A stretch of DNA of 35,217 bases from Candidatus Poribacteria bacterium (GCA_012963885.1 DTUY01000062.1:1-35217), one strand, 5' to 3'. Numbered from the stretch's first letter, positions 7,988-16,765 are shown. Notes: generated by a model from the letters alone, not told the origin. Translations and numbers: made by a program.

Positions 7988-9361
7988 ATGCGTAAGGAAG
8001 CACATCTACTCAGTGACAAAGCGATGCAGCGTTTCATTCAGGACGGTTACATTACTGTTAAGCCTGAATTTCCGGCTAGCCTTCACCAGAGAATTCATCA
8101 GAAGACGGAAGAAATGTTTGAAAAATCAGGTAATCCGGGCAACAACCTTTTACCTCGGATTCCGGAGTTACGGAAGGTTTTCGGCCATCCGGCGGTGCGT
8201 GGTGCACTGACCAGTGTTTTGGGAAAAGATTATTATCTCCATCCACATCGGCATTGTCACGAGAATCCTCCAGATAGTGGAGAGCAGGGAATGCACAAGG
8301 ATAGTCTTGGTAATAGCAGGTTCGCTATTGATGATCACCATCGTCATCACCGCACACGTTGGGCAATGGCGTTTTACTATCCGCAAGATACTCCGTTGGA
8401 GCTCGGTCCGACTGGAATATGGCCGAGATCTCAGTATTTCAATGTCCAACCGCCTTTTGGAAAGAACGAAGAGTTGCCTCTTGAGGGTGAAGCGGGCACG
8501 ATTGTTATCGTTCACTACGATATGTTCCATCGCAAGATGCTTAATACATCAGACAAAGTTCGATACATGGTGAAATTTCTGTTCACACGAATGTCAGAAC
8601 CTCAATCCCCCAGTTGGAATCACCAAGGTGTGAGCTGGGAAACTACGCATGATTTGCAGGAACTTACTTGGCAAAACCTTTGGAATTGGCATCTGGGCGA
8701 AAATGGAAAACACGAAAATGGTAACGGAACGCGTTCTATTTCAGAATTAACTGAAAAATTGAGCGATGAGTCTGAAACTATCAGTGTTAATGCCGCCTAT
8801 GAATTGGGGGATATTGGTGATCAGGCCTCTTCTGTTATCATGGATTCCTTGAAGGGAGAAGACGAGATCGCTTGTCGAAACGCCAGTTACGCTTTCAATT
8901 CGATGGGGCAATCAGCAGTTCCGCTTCTAACTGAAGTTCTGCGTGATAAGGATGAAAAAGTCAGGGCTCGTGCGGCTGACGCACTTGGAGATCTTGGCTT
9001 TGATGCGCAGGAGGCAGCCGCCAACTTGATAGAAACCTTGAATGATGAATCGAAGAATGTCAGAAATCACGCAACTGAAGCCCTTGGGACAATTACTCAA
9101 ACGACAGATATTGCAGTGGCGCCGTTGGCTGAGAGGCTGACGGACGATGAAGATCTCGTCCGTCGAAATGCAGCTCTCTCACTAGCTCGAATTGGAAAGA
9201 ATGCATCAGCTGCATTACCTGCTTTGTCTGAGGCATTATACGATGACAACCATTTCGTTCGTGCATTTTCCCTACAAGCACTTGAACGGATTGGAACCCA
9301 GGAAGCAACAGAAACATCCATTGATTATCTGCGGTCTGCCCGATGGTGTACCTCACATTAA
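7988..9361 (+). CDS. PhyH dioxygenase fused to C-terminal HEAT repeats
   Basis: A 457-residue two-domain protein. The start is ATG at 7988 with AGGGAG (7975-7980) seven bases upstream; 40 open codons further upstream are discarded. Residues 1-205 are a PhyH-type oxygenase with the full iron triad GMHKD (H103, D105) and distal H181 in YDMFHRKMLN, plus R192 in VRYMVKF. A His-rich loop DDHHRHHRTRW (116-125) lies between them. Residues about 246-447 form six HEAT/PBS-lyase-like repeats, each with a D-D/E-x-x-V-R-x-x-A-A core and an LG-x-x-G turn, for example DEKVRARAADALGDLG. HEAT solenoids bind proteins or large ligands, so the repeats may tether the oxygenase to a partner. Length is about twice that of a plain PhyH. 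The join has no frameshift. Confidence 0.88.
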   Translation: MRKEAHLLSDKAMQRFIQDGYITVKPEFPASLHQRIHQKTEEMFEKSGNPGNNLLPRIPELRKVFGHPAVRGALTSVLGKDYYLHPHRHCHENPPDSGEQGMHKDSLGNSRFAIDDHHRHHRTRWAMAFYYPQDTPLELGPTGIWPRSQYFNVQPPFGKNEELPLEGEAGTIVIVHYDMFHRKMLNTSDKVRYMVKFLFTRMSEPQSPSWNHQGVSWETTHDLQELTWQNLWNWHLGENGKHENGNGTRSISELTEKLSDESETISVNAAYELGDIGDQASSVIMDSLKGEDEIACRNASYAFNSMGQSAVPLLTEVLRDKDEKVRARAADALGDLGFDAQEAAANLIETLNDESKNVRNHATEALGTITQTTDIAVAPLAERLTDDEDLVRRNAALSLARIGKNASAALPALSEALYDDNHFVRAFSLQALERIGTQEATETSIDYLRSARWCTSH

Positions 9362-9393
9362 ATTCGAATCACTAGCTACGGAAGTATATTCTT

Positions 9394-10497
9394 TTACCAG
9401 ATGTCAGTTGGAACCATCACTTCGTAGACTTGAGCGTGACCGCTGCGATCTGAGGTAAAAGCAATACGAGTGCTATCCGGACTAAATGATGGATGTGGGT
9501 GCGTATGCTGAGGAGCGTAAACCTTAACCGGACCATCAGCATAAGGGAATGGACCAGCCCAGTGTTCGCCAACGGAAGTCGCCCCAGCATAACAGATTGT
9601 TTTTGGGTTTCCATCGTTATCTTTCGGATCAAAGATCTGAATACCAATATCAGGGAAATTGGTGTCTGCTACCATCATAGTCCCCTGAGTATTACAGATA
9701 GCGTGCCAGGCGTTGAATGAGGTTATTCGCCGCTCTTGATTAGTGTCCACATTTATACAGCGAATCCCGTTTGGCCAATCAACGAGCGCCAATTCCCGCG
9801 TTCCCGGTATCCATGATTCATGAGTAATCCACTCATTTTTCTCCACGTTTCTGGCGTACAGGCGTCGGTTGTTTGCCCCGTCCCGATCGATTACCCAAAC
9901 TCTGTCGGTTAAAGGGCCTGCGTAGTAGATCAGACTGGGATCATCTGGACAAAACTGAAGATGACCAATACTATCCCGCTGTAGTATTGTCTCATACGCA
10001 CCTGTTTCAGTATCAATAATTGATAACGCTGATTCTCGGCCGACATTGTAGCGAATAGCCCACCACTGATCGTCATGGCTTAAGGCTGTTGTTCCCATGG
10101 CTGCACCCACCATACCTTCCTCGCGCATCCGTGTAGCAGCGAAGTTGACTAATTCTACCTCTTCTAGCGTATCTAGATCTAAACGCCAACCACGAGTTCC
10201 TGCAGTGAAAAAGACATAATGTCCGTTATGGGACGGATGGACTGACCACTCACTGAGATCATCACGGTCTGTCAATTGCATCAGTTCACCGGTCGCACGG
10301 ATCTCAGCGAATATTTGCGGTGTACCCGTTCTGTGCGAAACGAAAATCAGTCGCTTCATTTCGTTATCATAGGCGGGGATAATGAAAAATGGATGGTGGT
10401 GCAAGGCGAAAGTAGTAGTCACTTGCCGAATTTCGGCTCCTGTTCTTGCGTCTTTAAAAATAAGGGATTCTGATGGATAGATTGTTCCTTTTGACAT
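9394..10497 (-). CDS. Oligogalacturonate-lyase-like (PL22) beta-propeller protein
   Basis: The 367-residue product is a TolB/PD40-type propeller of the oligogalacturonide lyase family, whose members cleave the 4-deoxy unsaturated galacturonate disaccharide in the cytoplasm. Characteristic parts are DARTGAEIRQVT, LIFVSHRTGTPQIF, LSEWSVHPS and the closing SFSPDSTRIAFTSDRSG blade. The Mn-site pattern of PL22 enzymes is present: H265 (FNAWHAICN) and Q330-x-x-H333-x-H335 (APQHTHPHPS), with spacing close to that of the characterised Yersinia enzyme. There is no signal peptide, as expected. It lies 14 bases downstream of the MetE-like gene and is the last gene of the minus-strand run. No other pectin gene is in view, so the substrate may be another uronide. 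Confidence 0.82.
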   Translation of the reverse strand: MSKGTIYPSESLIFKDARTGAEIRQVTTTFALHHHPFFIIPAYDNEMKRLIFVSHRTGTPQIFAEIRATGELMQLTDRDDLSEWSVHPSHNGHYVFFTAGTRGWRLDLDTLEEVELVNFAATRMREEGMVGAAMGTTALSHDDQWWAIRYNVGRESALSIIDTETGAYETILQRDSIGHLQFCPDDPSLIYYAGPLTDRVWVIDRDGANNRRLYARNVEKNEWITHESWIPGTRELALVDWPNGIRCINVDTNQERRITSFNAWHAICNTQGTMMVADTNFPDIGIQIFDPKDNDGNPKTICYAGATSVGEHWAGPFPYADGPVKVYAPQHTHPHPSFSPDSTRIAFTSDRSGHAQVYEVMVPTDIW

Positions 10498-10511
10498 GTT
10501 TTTCCTCTAAT

Positions 10512-11519
10512 TCAGTTGTTGATAATACCACAATAGAGATTTCTACCAGCAACCAATGCCTTGAGTTTTTCATCGGAAACGGCTCGAGGAAGCATGTGGA
10601 GACCGCAATCCGGGTTTACATAAGCAATTCTTTCAGAACCGAGGATTTTGGCAATGTCCTCAATTCTACGTGCAACCTGCTCCGGGGTTTCGATCTGCAG
10701 ATCTTTGACATCAACAACACCAATCCCAAATTGAATATTAGGCTGAACATCACGCAGATGGCGTATTTCATCTTTTGATCGGCGGGTGAGTTCCAGAACG
10801 AGACAATCGCAATCCAACTGGTTCATAAAACCAATCAGATGCGTATAATTACTATCTTGTATGGTCTGCCCGTGATAGTTTCCAAAACATAGGTGGACAT
10901 TCTTTTCACTGCCAACTGCTTCCAATACCCGATTAATCGCCTGAGATGCAATATGACCATCTTGTGGACATCCTGTCAGGTTCGGTTCATCGATTTGAAT
11001 CACGGCAGCGTCAATGTGAGCTAGTTGATTTGCCAGAATATCGGCGAACGCAAATGCCAGATCAGTTAGACTAGCATAATACGTATTGGAAACAACTTTA
11101 GCCAACATATAGGGACTGGTTACAGTAAACTTAAAGGGACTACTGGTCAAGTGCCGAATTCGCGACCAATCATGTCCAAGATTGAGTCCCCCCTCTCCCA
11201 ACTCTTCTGTAACTATACCTGCTGGCTTTTGCCGATAGGTAATGTCCGGACGTGCCCGGAATTCCTCAAGCTCGGATCTCGACAAATCGCTATTGATGCC
11301 TGACATTGATACGACGAACCGCTCGGCCATACCATTTGGCATGTTACTTGCCAAATCCCAACGCAACAACTCACCATCTGAAATAACATCAATACCGGCC
11401 CTAAGTTGGGTTTGGATCACAACTGTGGTCGCATCGATCAGAGTCTCTTCATTTGGGCAACTTTTAAGCCATTCTGGAATAGGATAACTGCCAACTACAG
11501 TTGTCTTCATTTGGCACAT
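10512..11519 (-). CDS. MetE C-terminal-type (cobalamin-independent) methyltransferase, standalone
   Basis: A 335-residue protein corresponding to the catalytic C-terminal domain of methionine synthase MetE, without the N-terminal domain. The zinc ligands are all there: H209 and C211 (VHLCFGNYHG), E243 (CLVLELTRR) and C305 (VNPDCGLHMLPR). Other family marks are TTVVGSYP near the start, IQIDEPNLTG and FGIGVVDVKD. Such short proteins transfer methyl groups to a thiol, but many do not use methyl-tetrahydrofolate and have other donors. The start could be ATG 11519 or 11510; neither has a clear ribosome site. It is the second-last gene of the sugar-related minus-strand run, which suggests a role with a methylated substrate rather than general methionine synthesis (inference). 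Confidence 0.85.
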   Translation of the reverse strand: MCQMKTTVVGSYPIPEWLKSCPNEETLIDATTVVIQTQLRAGIDVISDGELLRWDLASNMPNGMAERFVVSMSGINSDLSRSELEEFRARPDITYRQKPAGIVTEELGEGGLNLGHDWSRIRHLTSSPFKFTVTSPYMLAKVVSNTYYASLTDLAFAFADILANQLAHIDAAVIQIDEPNLTGCPQDGHIASQAINRVLEAVGSEKNVHLCFGNYHGQTIQDSNYTHLIGFMNQLDCDCLVLELTRRSKDEIRHLRDVQPNIQFGIGVVDVKDLQIETPEQVARRIEDIAKILGSERIAYVNPDCGLHMLPRAVSDEKLKALVAGRNLYCGIINN

Positions 11520-11550
11520 TTTTACTGAAGAATAGAGGGGGCTATGGTGT

Positions 11551-12378
11551 TTAGATCCAGCCTGATACGCGTTCTTGCGTCAACTGACCATCGTAGGCAA
11601 CTACCCGTAGACTGATAGACCAAGACTGGCCCTGTGGCACTTGAATCGTCTGTCGCCAAGTCGGATTAAACAAAGCCATACCGTAGTCTCGAATAAACCA
11701 CGGACCGCGGATACCTTGGTTGAGAATGGTCATTAGTACACCGAATCGACCATGACCTGATAAGTCATTTTCATAGGCCACAAAATCGGAGTGCTGTTCT
11801 TGAACTATCTCGGCATTACCTTGTCGGTTATTGTCTGCCATGATTACTCCCCCCATGACTGGGAGCAATCGAGGCTCAACACGGATTCCAATCGCTGCAT
11901 ACTTGGTTTGTGGATACTCAGTGTCGCCATAGGCTGATATTTTCTCACTGGTCATTTCACAAATGGTTGCATCGTCAACAGCATACATATTAATGGTTCG
12001 AATCTCGTCAATAATTGGCTCGCCATTTCCATCATGCCAGACGTGCTTCAATCTAAAAAGAACTCCACGGGGATGTAGGCTAGCTTCTGGGGATTGAGAA
12101 CTGACAACTCGACCTGCTTCTGGGCGAATTCGCCCGTCATTGTGATGCCAAAACAGACTTTCTCTATTTCCAACTTTGACAACCTGCCCAACAAAAAAAC
12201 CATTGTGGAATGGATGATCAAACGGATATTCTTGGATCACAGTATGGCCGCTAGGTGTGTAAAGAGGAAAAACAAACGTTCGCCAGGCATTAGATCCTAA
12301 TCCACCAAGACAGCGTTTTGTCTCTTGATCAACAACCAAATATGTTCTTTGATTCACGACAACACTGAACTTTGCCAC
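11551..12378 (-). CDS. DUF6807 / PmoA-like family protein
   Basis: The 275-residue product matches the family annotated as PmoA or DUF6807, found next to Gfo/Idh/MocA genes in carbohydrate loci of planctomycetes and relatives. The diagnostic segment EYPFDHPFHNGFFVG (H55, H58) is followed by WHHNDGRI, HPRGVLFRLKHVW and the late GRFGVLMTILNQGIRGPWFIRDYGM. The sequence is beta-rich and has no signal peptide. Despite the name it has nothing to do with particulate methane monooxygenase as far as I can see; the true function is unknown. The start is GTG at 12378, fixed by AAGGAG (12384-12389) five bases upstream. It lies 19 bases downstream of the Gfo/Idh/MocA gene at 12398-13396, so the two are surely co-transcribed. 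Confidence 0.82.
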   Translation of the reverse strand: MAKFSVVVNQRTYLVVDQETKRCLGGLGSNAWRTFVFPLYTPSGHTVIQEYPFDHPFHNGFFVGQVVKVGNRESLFWHHNDGRIRPEAGRVVSSQSPEASLHPRGVLFRLKHVWHDGNGEPIIDEIRTINMYAVDDATICEMTSEKISAYGDTEYPQTKYAAIGIRVEPRLLPVMGGVIMADNNRQGNAEIVQEQHSDFVAYENDLSGHGRFGVLMTILNQGIRGPWFIRDYGMALFNPTWRQTIQVPQGQSWSISLRVVAYDGQLTQERVSGWI

Positions 12379-12397
12379 TACAACTCCTTTTTTAAAA

Positions 12398-13396
12398 TTA
12401 AGAACGTGTTAACGGAAGATGGATTTTTGTGTTTCCATGCTGCTGAGATTCTAGGAACCCGTGAATGATTTCAACCACGTGATGTGCTTCTTTAGCCGGT
12501 GAGGCGACTTCCCGACTTTCATCTAGTGCGTGAACTAGATCTCTGGTTCCAGCCGGGATACCTTCAACTTCCCATTTAGGTGGTTCAATTTCTTCAATCG
12601 AATCTTTTCGGAAAATCTTGGCCCCTTTTTCTATCTGGATATAGGCTTGGCTCCCCATAACCTCGAACCTCCATTTAGGACCCGCGGTATTCTTGGAAGT
12701 GCCAGTGTAAAACGCACGCACACCATTTTTGAAATGAATATAACCGCTGGCTGATGGTTCAAGTTTAGGATCCTGTCCGCCGTTACCACAGTATTCAGTA
12801 TAGTCTTCGTATCCTGTCTCCAGTTCGGCAAAGACCCAATCAGGTTCTGAATCAGCCAAATAGCAGAGCGCATCGATTAGGTGGGTGCCATTACGGAAAA
12901 TTGAAGCCCGCCTGCCGCTGAGTGTACCGGTGATATACTGTAATCTACCAATCTCTCCGCTCGCAATAATCTCATTTTTGATATGATGCCACAGTGATGT
13001 GAAACGGCGTGTATGGTCAATGGAAAGTAGGCAACTGTTTTGTTCAACAGCTTCAAGCATTCGATCTGCGTCGATCAAGGTAGTTGCCATAGGCTTTTCA
13101 CAAAATATCCCTTTTACACCCGCATTGGCTGCTTCAACTACCGGATCAGCATGATAGTTATCAGGCGTGGCAATCGTTACAATATCCAAATTTTCTTGGG
13201 TCAGCATTTTGGTATGGTCAGTGTAGAGTGAAATATTTGACCAAGTACTTTCCCATTTTTTCTTAAATTCATTAAGCGTTTCTTCAGAGATGTCGCACAC
13301 CGATACCAATTTGACGTGATCTAATTCGACTAAACCTGATACATGCCGGTGTCCAATTCCGCCAGCGCCGATAACACCGACTCGATATTTGATCAT
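12398..13396 (-). CDS. Gfo/Idh/MocA family oxidoreductase (EKP motif intact)
   Basis: A 332-residue dehydrogenase with nucleotide-binding VGVIGAGGIGHRH at 6-18 and the catalytic FCEKPMATT (E100-K101-P102). The substrate half has HTRRFTSLWHHIK and FRNGTHLIDAL, where the His and Asp of the family active site sit. It should oxidise a sugar or cyclitol with NAD(P). The start at 13396 is supported by AGGAGA a few bases upstream. It is followed by the DUF6807 gene and preceded, after 36 bases, by a second Gfo/Idh/MocA gene of a different branch. The close pairing suggests that they handle consecutive or alternative steps of one pathway. Confidence 0.9.
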   Translation of the reverse strand: MIKYRVGVIGAGGIGHRHVSGLVELDHVKLVSVCDISEETLNEFKKKWESTWSNISLYTDHTKMLTQENLDIVTIATPDNYHADPVVEAANAGVKGIFCEKPMATTLIDADRMLEAVEQNSCLLSIDHTRRFTSLWHHIKNEIIASGEIGRLQYITGTLSGRRASIFRNGTHLIDALCYLADSEPDWVFAELETGYEDYTEYCGNGGQDPKLEPSASGYIHFKNGVRAFYTGTSKNTAGPKWRFEVMGSQAYIQIEKGAKIFRKDSIEEIEPPKWEVEGIPAGTRDLVHALDESREVASPAKEAHHVVEIIHGFLESQQHGNTKIHLPLTRS

Positions 13397-13432
13397 CTTT
13401 TCTCCTAAATTGTCAAAAGTCTAGGTTTTTGG

Positions 13433-14647
13433 TCATCGGGCTTTAAAATTCACAGCTAAGACTTGATTAAGATCCTCACGGGGATGCACGCCAAATCGTT
13501 GTATAAATCGTTGATCGAACCCTTCTTCTTCACCAAGATCAATTGAGATGGGCAAATTAACCGGCTGACGATTCATCTGAATTGACCGATGTGCAGCGAT
13601 GACCATTTCTTGGTCTTCACGTCCCATCTCACCTGTCCATAGTGGATCGAGGTCTTCTCGAACGGCTTGCGCAATGCCTTCAAGCATCGTGGCTAGTGAA
13701 ATATTTTTTTCCAGAATTCCCGTTTCAAGATATGGGTTATGCCACTCTATTGTTCCACCCAATGATTTCGGCAATTCAACATATATCCGCTTCAGAACAT
13801 CATTTTCACTATATTCACGTTGAAATGGGTAAGTTTTGGCTTTGGCCTCATGCTGATTAATATCTTCATCTGTGCAGACATTAATAGTTTCATCACCGGT
13901 TGCTCCTTGGTTCCCATTAGTTATGATTGTTCCGCGTTCCCCGCAGGTTTCAAAACCAACCAGCATGTTTCGGCCCAAACAGCTATTTTTATTGCCGACC
14001 ATAGCAATGCCAATTCCGCCATTGTCGAAATCAACGGTGTAAAATTCTAATCTTTCGGTATCAAAATCTCGCTTGGCACGATCGACATATGAGACAACAG
14101 GCATTGTATGGCCAATGCTACTGACAGCAATTGGTTTGGCATCCATACGACATCGCATGGCCGCAAGACCATGATAACCTGTTGTTGAGAACAGACGGTA
14201 ACATTTGTGAACCTTGCCGATGGCGCCGGATTGAATCAGATGGCAGACGAACTGCTCAACCGGTACAAACGGGAAATTCTCAGAAGTTTGCAATTTTACG
14301 TTATTAGCCTTCGCTTTACCAATCATCAGGTTCATTAGGCCAAGCGTTGGCGCCAGACCAGTTTCAACATTATGGTGGATACCACAGTCTGAGAGGTAGC
14401 AAGAGACAACGTGATGTAATTCCGCTGGAACAACGACATCGCAGACATCCGGGTTTTCACGTTCAATCATCTTTCGAACGTCACTATAGGCTTTGGCACC
14501 AACCTGGTCAGCACCTGTCTCTGCTGATCTCTGATGGGCATCACAAACAGCAACGATTTTAAAAGTATCCTTCAGTTCAGTAGCTGTTTCGAGATGCACT
14601 TTTCCCCGCCGACCATAGCCAATTAGGGCGTACTTCAAATGTGACAC
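13433..14647 (-). CDS. Divergent Gfo/Idh/MocA family protein (EKP replaced by ETG)
   Basis: A 404-residue member with YALIGYGRRGKVH as nucleotide loop (6-18). At the position of the catalytic Glu-Lys-Pro it reads HHNVETGLAPT, so the Lys is replaced by Thr (E95-T96-G97). It retains SSIGHTMPVVSYVD and a long C-terminal part ending in IQMNRQPVNLP. The start chosen is GTG at 14647, because GAGGAAT (14651-14657) sits just upstream. A GTG at 14671 would overlap the upstream gene by 13 bases and would place this ribosome site inside the gene. With the chosen start, 11 bases separate it from the DapA-family gene. Loss of the Lys suggests a changed reaction, a binding role, or another residue taking over. 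Confidence 0.8.
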   Translation of the reverse strand: MSHLKYALIGYGRRGKVHLETATELKDTFKIVAVCDAHQRSAETGADQVGAKAYSDVRKMIERENPDVCDVVVPAELHHVVSCYLSDCGIHHNVETGLAPTLGLMNLMIGKAKANNVKLQTSENFPFVPVEQFVCHLIQSGAIGKVHKCYRLFSTTGYHGLAAMRCRMDAKPIAVSSIGHTMPVVSYVDRAKRDFDTERLEFYTVDFDNGGIGIAMVGNKNSCLGRNMLVGFETCGERGTIITNGNQGATGDETINVCTDEDINQHEAKAKTYPFQREYSENDVLKRIYVELPKSLGGTIEWHNPYLETGILEKNISLATMLEGIAQAVREDLDPLWTGEMGREDQEMVIAAHRSIQMNRQPVNLPISIDLGEEEGFDQRFIQRFGVHPREDLNQVLAVNFKAR

Positions 14648-14652
14648 GGCAT

Positions 14653-14658
14653 TCCTCT
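14653..14658 (-). promoter_or_regulatory. Ribosome binding site that decides the start at 14647
   Basis: On the minus strand this reads AGAGGA, five to six bases before GTG 14647. It overlaps the last codon of the DapA-family gene, which suggests translational coupling. Confidence 0.55.
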
Positions 14659-15600
14659 TCAATTTTTGCACTCATAGCCGATTAATTCAAGATGTTGGCG
14701 AATCTTTTCTACTTCAGTTGTCGGAAGCTGTCGTAAAGGTTTCCGCATTGTCATAGACGGGAACTGACCTATCAACCAACGAGCACATTTCATGCGTTGA
14801 TGGGCGTCACCGCTCGGTTCACCAAAATTGTAAACGATACGTGCCAGCGGATCAACGAGTTTTCTCGCTTTCCGTGCTCCGACCAGATCGCCGTTCAACG
14901 CAGCATGGACAACTTCTACCATTAGTTCCGGCACGAAACCGGCAAAACCGATTAACGCACCATCACATCCTTCCAGCAGCGTTGCCAACAAATATTCATC
15001 GTGACAGGTTAAAATGGGCACATTCGGGGCAGCCTCTTTGAGTTGTTCATAGTCCCACCGCCAACGTGCCATATCACGTGTCCCCATCTTGATACAGACA
15101 ACCTGCGGAATTTTAACCATTTCTAGCATTTCGGCTAAACTATACCCGGCCTTTGTCCAAGCTGGGTATTGGTGGACGATAATCGGAATGTCAGATCCTT
15201 CCGCCACATCCTGAAAAAAACCAATTGCCGTTTCAGGTGTGCGACCAAAACGAAGCCAGTGATGTGGTGGCATGAGGAGAATCCCATCTGCACCAACTTC
15301 TTTTGCCGCTAGTGCTTGATCGATGGCGTCTACACTCCCTTCACCGCTAACACCAGAAATAACCTTGACTTTTTGACCTGCTGCTTTCGCCGTAACTCGC
15401 GTGACTTCCGCACGCTCACTATGTCTCAACGACATAATCTCACCCGTATGTCCGTTGCAGACAACACCCTCAATGCCATCAACAGCAGCTAGTTCCTGCA
15501 TGTAAGCGACTAATCCCTCTTCATCAATTGATTCATTTATATGAAATGGGCAGAGTGTGGCAGCAAAAACACCTGCCCAAGGATGATGTTGCCAATTCAT
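14659..15600 (-). CDS. Dihydrodipicolinate synthase (DapA/NAL) family aldolase
   Basis: A 313-residue class I aldolase-type TIM barrel. The Schiff-base Lys is K171 in VVCIKMGTRD and the active-site Tyr is Y145 in IIVHQYPAW. The GHTGE loop (50-54) matches the pyruvate-carboxylate-binding GTTGE motif with Thr to His exchanged. This branch, with HQYP and IKMG, is typical of catabolic paralogues such as keto-deoxy sugar acid aldolases or dehydratases rather than of lysine synthesis. It is preceded by AAAGGAG about 11 bases upstream. Its place between a sugar isomerase-like gene (71 bases upstream) and two dehydrogenases fits a role in cleaving or dehydrating a sugar acid. The substrate is not assignable from sequence. 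Confidence 0.87.
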   Translation of the reverse strand: MNWQHHPWAGVFAATLCPFHINESIDEEGLVAYMQELAAVDGIEGVVCNGHTGEIMSLRHSERAEVTRVTAKAAGQKVKVISGVSGEGSVDAIDQALAAKEVGADGILLMPPHHWLRFGRTPETAIGFFQDVAEGSDIPIIVHQYPAWTKAGYSLAEMLEMVKIPQVVCIKMGTRDMARWRWDYEQLKEAAPNVPILTCHDEYLLATLLEGCDGALIGFAGFVPELMVEVVHAALNGDLVGARKARKLVDPLARIVYNFGEPSGDAHQRMKCARWLIGQFPSMTMRKPLRQLPTTEVEKIRQHLELIGYECKN

Positions 15601-15671
15601 CTTTGCTTGGCTCCTTTCAATTTTTAAAATCTATTTTCACGCTAAGTTTTAGACCTGTTTATAGCTGATAT

Positions 15672-16517
15672 TTAATTTCTTGCTTTAACTTCAAAGTCAG
15701 CAAGTTGGGTTAGATAATCGAAACTCTGCTGAGCAGCATCTTCTGGAGTCATGATGTCAGCAAAAGCTTGATGGACCGTCACATAATCATTATACTCTAT
15801 TTCCGCTAGTCCTTGAAAGACGAGGGGGAAATCGATTCCACTTTGATCTTGCAGACGAATTGGGTCGTATGGTGCGTCTCCATCGATCCATGTTCGAGCA
15901 GGCACCCTACCTTCAGGATGCCGAACATGGTTTTGAAGATATACATTAAAAAGATGAGGCGCGAACTTCTTAATCGTCTCGACCCCGTAATCCTGACCAC
16001 ATAGGTCGAGGTTGGCAGGTTCGTAGATGAGACCAAAGTTGGATCTATTTACACGATTGAGTACATTTAGCGATCCATCTACCGTTTCGAAGAGGCTGAG
16101 CGTATGAGATTGGTGTGCCAACCTAATGTTACGCTCATTAGCCTCATCAGATGCACGTTGCGCCCAGATGATGTCTTCTTCTGTTTTCATCGCAATCCGG
16201 ATCAGGTTTGCTTCCAACATCACGGCTAATTCCAAATAAGGAGCAATATTCCGTAAGGCATCAGGTCCTTGATCATTATTAATTGGGATAGGGAAATCCC
16301 CTGTGACCATTGAGACGGCCAGATCAAGTTCCTGAACTTTTTTTCTCACAGATGTAACTTGTTGGAGAGATGTTTGTATGCCAGCCTGAGACGCACGCAT
16401 ACAAACGGCTTGATAACCAATTTGCGCGGCAATCTCGGCAACTTCGCCAAAAGAGCGGATCGTTTTTTTCTTCGATCCGGGGGCTTCGGCTACCCGAACA
16501 GATAGTGAAAGTTTCAT
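15672..16517 (-). CDS. Sugar phosphate isomerase/epimerase-like TIM barrel (AP_endonuc_2 fold)
   Basis: The 281-residue product is a xylose-isomerase-like barrel, first gene of the minus-strand run. It starts MKLSLSVRVAEAPGSKKK and shows FGEVAEIAAQIGYQAVCMR, IRIAMK, RLAHQSHTLSLFETV and FGLIYEPANLDLCG in the expected strand order. The metal-site pattern is not textbook: where relatives have a Glu after strand five this one has HQSH and SLFE (E144), followed by E166. It may therefore be a distant member or use a different metal set. Family members interconvert keto and aldo sugars or cut sugar ring products. It is divergent from a better-conserved relative at 16891, 373 bases away. Confidence 0.8.
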   Translation of the reverse strand: MKLSLSVRVAEAPGSKKKTIRSFGEVAEIAAQIGYQAVCMRASQAGIQTSLQQVTSVRKKVQELDLAVSMVTGDFPIPINNDQGPDALRNIAPYLELAVMLEANLIRIAMKTEEDIIWAQRASDEANERNIRLAHQSHTLSLFETVDGSLNVLNRVNRSNFGLIYEPANLDLCGQDYGVETIKKFAPHLFNVYLQNHVRHPEGRVPARTWIDGDAPYDPIRLQDQSGIDFPLVFQGLAEIEYNDYVTVHQAFADIMTPEDAAQQSFDYLTQLADFEVKARN

Positions 16518-16648
16518 AGGAATCTCTCAGTAAAAATAAGTTTGTCCAATTTTTCGTCTCTCTTGGTAGATTCAGCCAGCATGTTGATTTCCAATGGCAG
16601 TATCACATTCACGGAAACAGATGCTGGTTAACTCAGGAGAGACAAGCA

Positions 16649-16660
16649 TATTATATAATA
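16649..16660. promoter_or_regulatory. Perfect 12-bp palindrome, candidate operator
   Basis: TATTATATAATA is its own reverse complement. Flanks AAGC (with one bulged A) and GCTT extend the symmetry to about 20 bases. It lies centrally in the divergent gap, about 130 bases from the minus-strand start, and may bind a dimeric regulator of both operons. AT-rich palindromes also arise by chance. Confidence 0.3.
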
Positions 16661-16765
16661 GCTTTTTCTAAAAGTCATATTTGGTTGGCTGAAAAATCCA
16701 AGCTTATATAGACAGACTGCCTTAACGTGGTTTCAACTGAGTTGATCAGCAGACGATCGCTTTAT

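Noticed and set aside
11551..12378. Methane monooxygenase subunit (PmoA) by name
   Set aside because: No membrane helices or copper-site pattern; the family name is a legacy label and the context is sugar metabolism.
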